Origin: Longispora sp047121295
Lineage (GTDB): Bacteria > Actinomycetota > Actinomycetes > Mycobacteriales > Micromonosporaceae
Direction: 5' to 3'
Assembly (NCBI RefSeq): GCF_047121295.1
Contig: NZ_CP139447.1
Span: forward strand, 558,001-622,000
DNA length: 64,000 bases
The position numbers were made by a program, and so were the translations under genes. The notes beneath the pieces were generated by a model, which saw only the letters and a list, made by a program, of their open reading frames with translations, made no database searches and was not told the DNA's origin. Below, in pieces: positions 40,296 to 47,716 of this stretch; the first letter of the stretch is position 1; each line of letters opens with the position of its first letter.

Positions 40296-40321
40296 TAAAA
40301 AAATCGCGCACAACGCTGCAT
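40256..40321 (-). CDS. Phe/Tyr-rich attenuation leader peptide
   Basis: A 21-residue ORF from an ATG at 40321 to TAA at 40256, containing two Phe codons followed by two Tyr codons (ARFFYYGT) near its start. CATACT (40334-40329) lies 7 nt before the ATG, suggesting leaderless transcription. Its codon content matches the end products of the pathway that the downstream gene (chorismate mutase) commits to. Together with the switch and terminator it forms a ribosome-mediated attenuator. Too short for ordinary gene callers. Confidence 0.8.
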   Translation of the reverse strand: MQRCARFFYYGTGVPAAVGRA

Positions 40322-40356
40322 GGGTCCGAGTATGCCACAGGATCCGGGAGATGGAA

Positions 40357-40386
40357 GTGGCCCCGACCGGAAATGATCGGGGCCAC
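40357..40386 (-). terminator. Terminator of the M28 peptidase gene
   Basis: GTGGCCCCGA / TCGGGGCCAC (40357-40366 and 40377-40386), between the peptidase stop and the attenuator leader. It makes the chorismate mutase unit transcriptionally independent. Confidence 0.7.
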
Positions 40387-40400
40387 CGCGTGCCCTGTGA

Positions 40401-41744
40401 CTAGACCGTCAGCGTCCAGCTGTCGATCCTGCCGGTGTCGACCGAGTACATGTCCTGCACCTTGAGGGTCCAGGTGCCGTTCGCGGCGTGCGTCGACACG
40501 TTCACCGTGTACGTCGTGTTGATGTTCGCCGCGCTGTCGTTGCTCTCCGTCTTCAACCGGTACGAGGTGCCGTTCGGCGCGACCAGGTCGATCCGGATGT
40601 CACCCCGGTAGGTGTGCGGGATGACCACCGCGACCTTGGTGGTGGCCGACGCGTTGCGGTTGCAGCCCGAGATGGTGATGGTGCTGGTCACCGCCGCGCC
40701 GTGGTCCGGGATCGCGACGTCCGTCCCGTTCGTCACCGGCGCGCAGCTCCCGCCGGTCGGGGTGGCCGTCGGGGACGGCGACGGGGAGGTCGCCGGGCCG
40801 GTCAGGGCCCACAGCGCGTACGAGATGGCGTCGGAGTGCCGGTCCAGCGACGTGTCGTCGATGTTGCTCGACGTGTCACACGAGCGGTGGTAGCAGGGGT
40901 CGAACGCCTGGCCGGACGTGCCGCCCCACTTCTGCGCCTGGGCGGCCGTCTTGATGTAGTCGGCGCCCGAGAAGGTGCCGCCGACCCGGATGCCGGCGTT
41001 CTGGAACGGGGCGTGGTCGCTGCGGCCGTCGCCCTCGGTCTCGATCTCGGTCGGCACGTTGATCAGGGCGAAGTACTCCTTGATCAGCGCCTCGTAGCCG
41101 GCGTCGTTGCGGTACACGAAGTAGCCGGGGTTCGGCGAGCCGACCATGTCGAAGTTCAGGTAGCCGACGATCCGGGCCTTCTCGGCGGCGCTCAGGTGGC
41201 TCACGTAGTAGCTCGAGCCGACCATGCCCTGCTCCTCGGAGCCCCACCAGCCGAACCGGACCGAGATGCCGGGGGTGGCGCGGGCCGCCTTGAACGCGGC
41301 GGCGACGGCCAGGTTGGCCGCGCTGCCGGAGCCGTCGTCGTTGATGCCGGGCCCGCCGCACACGCTGTCCAGGTGCGCGCCGAGCATGATGACCTTGCTG
41401 GTATCGGTGCCGGCCAGCTCGGCGAGCACGTTGTACGAGGTCTTCCCGCCCGACGTGAACGACTGCTCGGTGACCGTGAAGCCGGCGGCCGTGGCCTGCT
41501 GCTTCACGTAGTCCACGGAGGCCCGGTAGCCGGTGCTGCCGAGGCACCGGTTGCCGCCGTTGTTGTTCGCGATCGTCTGGAACTGCGTGAGGTGCGCCTT
41601 GACGCTGGCGACCGCGATGTCGGGCGCGCCGTTCGGCAGGCTCGCGAGGGTGGGGGTCGGGGCGGCGTTGGCCAGCGGGCTGACCAGGGCCGCGCCGACG
41701 GCCAGGATGGCGGCCGTGGCCGCGATGAGGGGTAACTTGCGCAT
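40401..41744 (-). CDS. Secreted M28 aminopeptidase with C-terminal P domain
   Basis: 447 residues. Signal peptide to about 28 (LANAAP). An M28 catalytic domain has zinc/catalytic motifs LGAHLDSV, GINDDGSGSA, WGSEEQG, NFDMVGS and SDHAPF, as in Streptomyces griseus aminopeptidase. A Ser/Pro/Thr linker follows, then a P (proprotein convertase) domain of about 110 residues. Releases N-terminal amino acids from peptides outside the cell. The P domain is almost identical to that of the neighbouring M4 protease. ATG with GGGAGA 7 nt upstream. Confidence 0.92.
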   Translation of the reverse strand: MRKLPLIAATAAILAVGAALVSPLANAAPTPTLASLPNGAPDIAVASVKAHLTQFQTIANNNGGNRCLGSTGYRASVDYVKQQATAAGFTVTEQSFTSGGKTSYNVLAELAGTDTSKVIMLGAHLDSVCGGPGINDDGSGSAANLAVAAAFKAARATPGISVRFGWWGSEEQGMVGSSYYVSHLSAAEKARIVGYLNFDMVGSPNPGYFVYRNDAGYEALIKEYFALINVPTEIETEGDGRSDHAPFQNAGIRVGGTFSGADYIKTAAQAQKWGGTSGQAFDPCYHRSCDTSSNIDDTSLDRHSDAISYALWALTGPATSPSPSPTATPTGGSCAPVTNGTDVAIPDHGAAVTSTITISGCNRNASATTKVAVVIPHTYRGDIRIDLVAPNGTSYRLKTESNDSAANINTTYTVNVSTHAANGTWTLKVQDMYSVDTGRIDSWTLTV

Positions 41745-41768
41745 CGGAACTCTCCCAGGAAAGAGGAT

Positions 41769-41797
41769 GGGCCGACCACCCGAAGAGTGGCCGGCCC
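41769..41797 (-). terminator. Terminator of the M4/P-domain protease gene
   Basis: GGGCCGACCAC / GTGGCCGGCCC (one wobble), loop about 6 nt, just after the protease stop codon. Confidence 0.65.
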
Positions 41798-41812
41798 CGT
41801 GCTGAGGCGTCC

Positions 41813-43807
41813 TTAGACCGTCAGCGTCCAGCTGTCGATGTTGCCGGTGTCGTACGAGTACATGTCCTGCACCTTGAGGGTCCAGGTGCCGTTCGCCGTC
41901 TGGGTGGAGACGTTGACGGTGTACGTGGTGTTGATGTTCGCGGCGCTGTCGTTGATGCTCTCGGTCTTGAGCCGGTACGACGTGCCGTTCGGGCCGACCA
42001 GGTCGATCCGGATGTCACCCCGGTAGGTGTGCGGGATGACCACGGCGACCTTGGTGGTGGCCGAGGCGTTGCGGGCGCACCCGGTGATGGTGATGGTGCT
42101 GGTCACGGCCGCGCCGTGGTCCGGGATCGCGACGTCGGTGCCGTTGGTGACAGCGGCGCAGGTGGTCGGCGAGCCGGTCGGCGACGCGGTCGGGGAGGAG
42201 GTCGGCGAGCTGGTCGGGGTGCCGCCGCACGGGGCGTCGCTACCGGCCACGTTCACCGCGGTCCAGGCCGCCTGGACGGCCTTGTACTCGGTCGAGCAGT
42301 TGCCGTACAGGTCCGACGCGGCGTGCAGGCTGTACGCGCGGGCGGTGTTCGACGGGTTGCTCGTGTTGACGTACGAGGTGTTCGACGTGAAGTACGCGTC
42401 GAGCGCCTTGAACCAGATCTTCTCGGCCTTGGCGCGGCCGATGCCCACGACGGCCGGGGCCGAGCCGCAGACCGGCGAGGTGCCGTACGCGGTGGCGCCG
42501 GTGCCCTCGGCGAGGTTGAAGTAGAAGTGGTTCGCGACACCCGAGGAGTAGTGCACGTCGACGTTCTTGGTGCTGGTCGACCAGCAGCCGTGCGACGAGC
42601 CGTCCAGGGTCGGGTTGTACATGTAGCGCAGCGGCGTGCCGTTGCCGTTGATGTCGATCTTCTCGCCGATGTCGTAGTCACCCGGGTCCGAGGAGGTGTT
42701 CGCGTAGAACTCCACCATGGAACCGAAGATGTCCGAGGTCGCCTCGTTCAGGCCGCCGGACTCACCGGAGTAGGTCAGGCCACCGGAGACCACGTTCTCG
42801 GTGACGCCGTGCGACATCTCGTGGCCGGCCACGTCGAGGGAGACCAGCGGCTTGCCGTTGCCGTCGCCGTAGGTCATCTGGGCGCCGTCCCAGAACGCGT
42901 TCACGTAGTTGGAGCTGTAGTGCACCCGGCTCGGCACGCCGGCACCGTTGCCGAAGATGCCGTTGCGGCCGTGCACGTTCTTGTAGTAATCGAACGTGAC
43001 CGCCGCACCGAAGTGCGCGTCGACGCCGGCCGACTGCCGGTTGGCGTTGGTGCCGGTGCCCCAGGTGTTGTCGGCGTCGGTGAAGTTGGTGCACGTCGAC
43101 GTGCCGTTGTTCATGTCGCAGGTGTTGTTGTTGCCGTGCGACGGGTCGATCATCGTGTACGTGCTGCCCGACTGGGTGGTGTCGACAGTCACCGTGCCCG
43201 AGTAGAGGCTGTTGCCCGTGCCGTTGATCGTCTCGATCTCGTCGAACGAGCCGCGCACCGCGCCCGTGCGGGCGTCGGTGATGACGTGCAGCTTGCTCGG
43301 GGTCGCGCCGTTCATTCCTTCGACGACAGTTTCGAAGGCCAGAACGCCGTTACCGTCGGCGGCGTCGATCATCAGCTCGGGGGTACCGACGCGGGCGACA
43401 GTTCCCACGAAGGCGCGCTCGGCGGACGACTTGGCGGCGTCGGCGGTGATGCCGGGGGTGGTGCTGACGTTGAGCGGGGCGTTCAGCGCGTTGGACACGC
43501 TGGACAGGGCGCCGCCGGGGGCGTTGTGCACGACGAAGTCGCCGCCGTAGACGCGCAGACCGTTGTACTGGCGGGTGTACCGCACGTGCGTGGCGCCGGT
43601 CGCGGCGTCGACGCGCGAGCTGTAGACCTTGTACTGGTCGTTCGCCGTGCCCCGGATCGCCGCGCGGTTGCTCAGGGCCGAGTTGGCCTGCGCGATCGCC
43701 TGGGACTGGTTCGGGATCTGCGGGGTCGCGCTGGCCATGCTGGCCACCCCGACCGCCATCCCGGCGAACAGCGCTACGGCTCCTGCCGCGGCTAGAGTCC
43801 TCTTCAC
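41813..43807 (-). CDS. Secreted M4 metalloprotease with C-terminal P domain
   Basis: 664 residues. GTG 43807 with GGGAGG 7-12 nt upstream gives a signal peptide KRTLAAAGAVALFAG to ASATPQ. Then follow the FTP/PepSY propeptide, an M4 catalytic domain (HEMSH; GESGGLNEATSDIFG; DVHYSSGVANHFY), a TSSPTSSPTASPTGSP linker, and a P domain. It lies divergently from an XRE-TPR regulator, and the shared gap holds paired operator-like sites. Likely cooperates with the adjacent M28 aminopeptidase to digest external protein. Confidence 0.93.
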   Translation of the reverse strand: MKRTLAAAGAVALFAGMAVGVASMASATPQIPNQSQAIAQANSALSNRAAIRGTANDQYKVYSSRVDAATGATHVRYTRQYNGLRVYGGDFVVHNAPGGALSSVSNALNAPLNVSTTPGITADAAKSSAERAFVGTVARVGTPELMIDAADGNGVLAFETVVEGMNGATPSKLHVITDARTGAVRGSFDEIETINGTGNSLYSGTVTVDTTQSGSTYTMIDPSHGNNNTCDMNNGTSTCTNFTDADNTWGTGTNANRQSAGVDAHFGAAVTFDYYKNVHGRNGIFGNGAGVPSRVHYSSNYVNAFWDGAQMTYGDGNGKPLVSLDVAGHEMSHGVTENVVSGGLTYSGESGGLNEATSDIFGSMVEFYANTSSDPGDYDIGEKIDINGNGTPLRYMYNPTLDGSSHGCWSTSTKNVDVHYSSGVANHFYFNLAEGTGATAYGTSPVCGSAPAVVGIGRAKAEKIWFKALDAYFTSNTSYVNTSNPSNTARAYSLHAASDLYGNCSTEYKAVQAAWTAVNVAGSDAPCGGTPTSSPTSSPTASPTGSPTTCAAVTNGTDVAIPDHGAAVTSTITITGCARNASATTKVAVVIPHTYRGDIRIDLVGPNGTSYRLKTESINDSAANINTTYTVNVSTQTANGTWTLKVQDMYSYDTGNIDSWTLTV

Positions 43808-43859
43808 CCGGTGCCTCCCATTCACTGAGGGGAATGTGACTGCTGTCACGAACGCATGT

Positions 43860-43876
43860 ATAACAGTGTGCGTAAC
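43860..43876. promoter_or_regulatory. Operator-like site 1 (protease side)
   Basis: ATAACA-GTGTG-CGTAAC, over a likely reverse-strand -10 (TATACAT read in reverse). The same element, inverted, recurs at 43924-43940. Confidence 0.6.
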
Positions 43877-43923
43877 TCGAGTAAAGGGGCCTGTAACACC
43901 TTGGCCGTGATCAACCGGCATGG

Positions 43924-43940
43924 GTTACGGTGTGTGTTAT
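43924..43940. promoter_or_regulatory. Operator-like site 2 (regulator side)
   Basis: GTTACG-GTGTG-TGTTAT, the exact inverse of the ATAACA-N5-CGTAAC frame of site 1, overlapping the ATG of the XRE-TPR gene. Confidence 0.6.
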
Positions 43941-45093
43941 GGCGGGTGCAGTGAGCAGTCGGGAGTCCCTGGGCGCTCGGTTATACCGACTTCGTACACA
44001 AAAGGGCCTCACCCAGAAGGAACTCGCTGGGGACAGGTACACGGCGGCGTACATCTCCACGGTCGAGGCCGAGCGGCGCACCCCCTCCACGGACGCCCTG
44101 GCGTACTTCGCCGCCCAACTCGGCGTCTCCCCGGCGGAACTGAGCACCGGCCGGCCCACGGAGCTGCCCGTCGACCTGCTCATCTCCCTCGCGGAGGCCG
44201 ACCTGGCCGGCAAGCCCGGCGCGTACGGCCGGATCCGGACCCGGGCCGCCGAGCACGGGCTGACCCGGATCGAGGCGCTGGCGCTCACCGGGATGGGCGA
44301 GCTCGACGGGGCCGAGGAGCTGCTGGCAGCCGAGCCGATCACGGTGCGGGTGCCGCTGCTCACCGCCCGGGCCAGGGCGATCCGGCCGGCGGAGGCGGCG
44401 TACCTGCTGGAGAGCGCGCTGACCCAACTGCACGCCGAGGGCCTGCCCGACCCCGACGCGGAGGCCGAGCTGCGCTACGCCCTCGTGCGCACCTACACCG
44501 ACCTCGGCCTCACCGAGCGGGCCGCCGCCGAGGCCGAGGCCGCCGGAGCACTGGTCGGACCCACCGCCTCGGCCGGCACCCTCGTCGACCGATACCTTCG
44601 CACCGCCCGCACGCTGCGCGACCAGGGCCGGTGGGCCGACGCCGAGGCCGCCGCCGAGCGGGCCCGGGCCGCCTGCCGCCGCCGCGAACAACGGCACGCC
44701 GCCGCCGTCGGCCAGTGGGCCCGGGGCCGGCTGCTCGCCCGGTCGGGGGAGCACGCCGCCGCCGTCACCGAGCTCACCGGGGCCCGGGAACTGCTCGGCG
44801 CGGCCGTCGCCGGGGAACTCGCCGAGGCGCTGTGGCGCGTCGGCCGGGTCGAGGAGGCGCTGGCCATGGCGGCGGAGGCCGAGCCGGCCGTCGCGTACCG
44901 GATCAAGGGGTTGACCGCACGGGACGCCGGGGACCTCGCCGGGGCGGAACGCGAACTCCGGGCGGCCCTGGGCGCCTCCGTCGGATTGGAGACCTGCACT
45001 GTCGCCCGTGAGCTGGGCGACCTGCTCCGGGCCGACGGTCGCGAGGCCGAGGCGATCGACGTGTACCGACGGGGGCTGGAAGCCGTCGAGTGA
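43939..45093 (+). CDS. XRE-family regulator with TPR domain (RRNPP-like architecture)
   Basis: 384 residues. N-terminal HTH (LGARLYRLRTQKGLTQKELA... AAYISTVEAERRTPSTDAL, about 10-65), then a long Ala/Glu/Leu helical region with TPR-like repeats (about 75-384, for example LGDLLRADGREAEAIDVYRRG). This plan is shared with peptide-sensing RRNPP regulators such as NprR and PlcR. ATG 43939 is preferred over GTG 43930. The divergent partner is an extracellular M4 protease, the target class of NprR. No cognate peptide gene is evident nearby. Confidence 0.85.
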   Translation: MAGAVSSRESLGARLYRLRTQKGLTQKELAGDRYTAAYISTVEAERRTPSTDALAYFAAQLGVSPAELSTGRPTELPVDLLISLAEADLAGKPGAYGRIRTRAAEHGLTRIEALALTGMGELDGAEELLAAEPITVRVPLLTARARAIRPAEAAYLLESALTQLHAEGLPDPDAEAELRYALVRTYTDLGLTERAAAEAEAAGALVGPTASAGTLVDRYLRTARTLRDQGRWADAEAAAERARAACRRREQRHAAAVGQWARGRLLARSGEHAAAVTELTGARELLGAAVAGELAEALWRVGRVEEALAMAAEAEPAVAYRIKGLTARDAGDLAGAERELRAALGASVGLETCTVARELGDLLRADGREAEAIDVYRRGLEAVE

Positions 45094-45111
45094 TTTGTCG
45101 GGGGCGAGGCC

Positions 45112-45117
45112 TAGACT
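45112..45117 (+). promoter_or_regulatory. -10 box for pcrA (leaderless)
   Basis: TAGACT lies 8 nt before the ATG at 45126, with no Shine-Dalgarno. Confidence 0.45.
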
Positions 45118-45125
45118 TCGAGGCG

Positions 45126-47447
45126 ATGGACACGCTGTTTGACACCTCGCCCCTGCTCGACGGACTCAACGACCAGCAACGTGCGGCGGTGGAGCACGCC
45201 GGCACGCCGCTGCTGATCGTGGCCGGCGCCGGCTCCGGCAAGACCCGGGTCCTGACCCACCGGATCGCGTATCTGCTGGCCAACCGGGGGGTGCAGCCCG
45301 GCGAGATCCTGGCCATCACCTTCACCAACAAGGCGGCCGGCGAGCTCAAGGAGCGGGTCGCGCACCTGGTCGGCGGCCGGGCCCGGATGATGTGGGTGTC
45401 GACGTTCCACTCGGCCTGCGTGCGGATCCTGCGCGCCGAGCACGCGCACGCCGGCCTGAAGTCCACCTTCTCGATCTACGACGCGGACGACTCCCGCCGG
45501 CTGGTCACCCTCGTGGCCCGCGAGCTGGACCTCGACCCGAAGCGGTATCCGGCCCGGGGCCTGGCCGCCCAGATCAGCAACCTGAAGAACGAGCTGGTCG
45601 ACCCGGACGACTTCTCCACGAAGGCCGAGGGCCCCGCCCAGCGCACCCTGGCCGAGGTGTACGCGCTGTACCAGCGGCGGTTGCGCGAGGCGCACGCCCT
45701 GGACTTCGACGACATCATCATGACCACGGTGCACCTGCTCCAGGCGTTCCCGGCGGTGGCGGAGCACTACCGGCGGCGGTTCCGGCACGTGCTGGTGGAC
45801 GAGTACCAGGACACGAACATCGCGCAGTACACCCTGGTCCGGGAGCTCGTCGGAGACACCGGCGAGCTGTGCGTCGTCGGTGACGCCGACCAGTCGATCT
45901 ACGCCTTCCGGGGCGCGACGATCCGCAACATCCTCGAGTTCGAGCGGGACTACCCGCAGGCGAAGACGATCCTGCTGGAGCAGAACTACCGCTCCACCCA
46001 GACCATCCTGTCGGCCGCCAACGCCGTCATCTCCCGCAACTCCGACCGCCGGCCCAAGCGGCTGTGGAGCGACGCGGGCGACGGCGAGCAGATCGTCGGG
46101 TTCGTCGCCGACACCGAGCACGACGAGGCCAGCTGGGTGTCCCGCGAGATCGACCGGCTCGTGGACACCAAGGAGGTCAGGCCCGCCGACATCGCGCTGT
46201 TCTACCGGACCAACGCGCAGTCCCGGGTGTTCGAGGAGGTGTTCATCCGGGTCGGCCTGCCGTACAAGGTGGTCGGCGGCGTGCGCTTCTACGAGCGCAA
46301 GGAGGTCCGCGACGCGCTGGCGTACCTGCGGGCGATCGCCAACCCCGACGACCTGGTCAGCGTCCGGCGGATCCTGAACACCCCCAAGCGGGGCATCGGC
46401 GACCGGGCCGAGGCGTGCGTGGAGGCACTGTCCTTCCGGGACCGGATCTCCTTCGGCGCCGCCCTGCACCGCGCGGGCGAGGCGCCCGGCATCGCGGCCC
46501 GGTCCGCCAACGCCATCGCCGGGTTCGTCGACCTGATGGACGAGCTGCGGGCCCTCGCGGAGGTGGCGCCCCCGGAGGAGGTCCTGGAGGCGGTGCTGTC
46601 GCGCACCGGGTATCTGGAGGAGCTGGAGAACAGCGAGGACCACCAGGACGCCGGGCGGGTGGAGAACCTGCAGGAGCTGGTGAGTGTGGCCCGGGAGTAC
46701 ACGGAGAGGGTCGAGGCCCTTGCGGAGTCCGACGACGACGCCGCGGCCGGGTCGGGCTCCGGGGTCGGGCCGGGTGCCGACGGGGCAGGGGCGACGCTCG
46801 CCGGCTTCCTGGAGCAGGTCGCGCTCGTCGCCGACGCCGACCAGATCCCGTCCGACACCGACGACGCCGGCGTCGTCACCCTGATGACCCTGCACACCGC
46901 CAAGGGCCTGGAGTTCCCGGTCGTGTTCCTCACCGGCCTGGAGGACGGCGTGTTCCCGCACATGCGGGCGCTCGGCGAGCCCAAGGAGCTGGAGGAGGAG
47001 CGCCGGCTCGCCTATGTCGGCATCACCCGGGCCCGCCAGCGGCTCTACCTGTCGCGCGCGGTGACCCGCAGCGCGTGGGGCCAGCCGCAGTACAACCCGG
47101 CGTCGCGGTTCCTGGAGGAGCTGCCGCCGGACCTGCTGCGCTGGGAGTACGGCACGGGGACCACCGGGATCGGGATCGGCGCGGGCGTCACCGTCAGCCG
47201 GAGCGGCGCCCCGGCCCCGCGCGGGCTGGCCGACCGGCTCGGGTTCGACTCCGGGCTGCTCAAGCCGGCCAGCGAGCTGGCGAAGGTGCCGAACCTGGAG
47301 CCGGGCGACCGGGTGAACCACGACAAGTACGGGCTGGGGCGGGTGCTCGCGGTCGAGGGCATGGGGGCGAAGGCCCGGGCCCAGATCGACTTCGGGAACC
47401 AGACGCTGTGGCTGATGCTCCGGCACGCGCCGGTCGCGAAGCTCTGA
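45126..47447 (+). CDS. pcrA: ATP-dependent DNA helicase PcrA/UvrD
   Basis: 3'-5' superfamily 1A helicase for repair and replication-fork clearance. The 773-residue product has Walker A VAGAGSGKTRVLTHR, motif Ia ITFTNKAAGELKERV, motif II VDEYQDTN, motif III GDADQSIYAFRGA, motif IV QNYRSTQTIL, and motif VI YVGITRARQRL. The C-terminal PcrA tail ends in NLEPGDRVNHDKYGLGRVLA. ATG 45126 with the TAGACT box is preferred to the GTG at 45090. Confidence 0.96.
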   Translation: MDTLFDTSPLLDGLNDQQRAAVEHAGTPLLIVAGAGSGKTRVLTHRIAYLLANRGVQPGEILAITFTNKAAGELKERVAHLVGGRARMMWVSTFHSACVRILRAEHAHAGLKSTFSIYDADDSRRLVTLVARELDLDPKRYPARGLAAQISNLKNELVDPDDFSTKAEGPAQRTLAEVYALYQRRLREAHALDFDDIIMTTVHLLQAFPAVAEHYRRRFRHVLVDEYQDTNIAQYTLVRELVGDTGELCVVGDADQSIYAFRGATIRNILEFERDYPQAKTILLEQNYRSTQTILSAANAVISRNSDRRPKRLWSDAGDGEQIVGFVADTEHDEASWVSREIDRLVDTKEVRPADIALFYRTNAQSRVFEEVFIRVGLPYKVVGGVRFYERKEVRDALAYLRAIANPDDLVSVRRILNTPKRGIGDRAEACVEALSFRDRISFGAALHRAGEAPGIAARSANAIAGFVDLMDELRALAEVAPPEEVLEAVLSRTGYLEELENSEDHQDAGRVENLQELVSVAREYTERVEALAESDDDAAAGSGSGVGPGADGAGATLAGFLEQVALVADADQIPSDTDDAGVVTLMTLHTAKGLEFPVVFLTGLEDGVFPHMRALGEPKELEEERRLAYVGITRARQRLYLSRAVTRSAWGQPQYNPASRFLEELPPDLLRWEYGTGTTGIGIGAGVTVSRSGAPAPRGLADRLGFDSGLLKPASELAKVPNLEPGDRVNHDKYGLGRVLAVEGMGAKARAQIDFGNQTLWLMLRHAPVAKL

Positions 47448-47580
47448 CTCCGCCCGGGCCGGCCTGAGCGGCCGGCACCGGGGCCCGGACGGCTATGCCA
47501 CGGGCCCGGGTGCGTGGCACTGTTCGGTGCGGGCCCGGCCGGGGCCGTCGCCGTGTCCCTGGGCTGGAGTTGCCGCGCCC

Positions 47581-47640
47581 CGCTGGGCGGTGACCGGCGC
47601 GGGCGGGGGGGGGGGGCTGCCCGCCGTAACCGTCGCATGA
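47581..47640 (-). repeat. Dispersed intergenic element, copy F, with G12 tract
   Basis: Reverse strand GGTTACGGC then a C-rich stretch and CGCCGGTCACCGCCC. It contains a run of twelve G residues on the forward strand (47605-47616), between convergent pcrA and the surface-protein gene. Confidence 0.55.
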
Positions 47641-47661
47641 AGCTCTTGATCTGTTTGGCTG

Positions 47662-47704
47662 GCCAGGAGCGGCCCCGTCCACGTGGGACGGGGCCGCTCC
47701 TGGC
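47662..47704. terminator. Bidirectional terminator
   Basis: A perfect 19-bp stem (47662-47680 with 47686-47704) around a 5-nt loop, between convergent pcrA and the LPXTG gene. Confidence 0.85.
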
Positions 47705-47716
47705 GTGCGGGACGCG

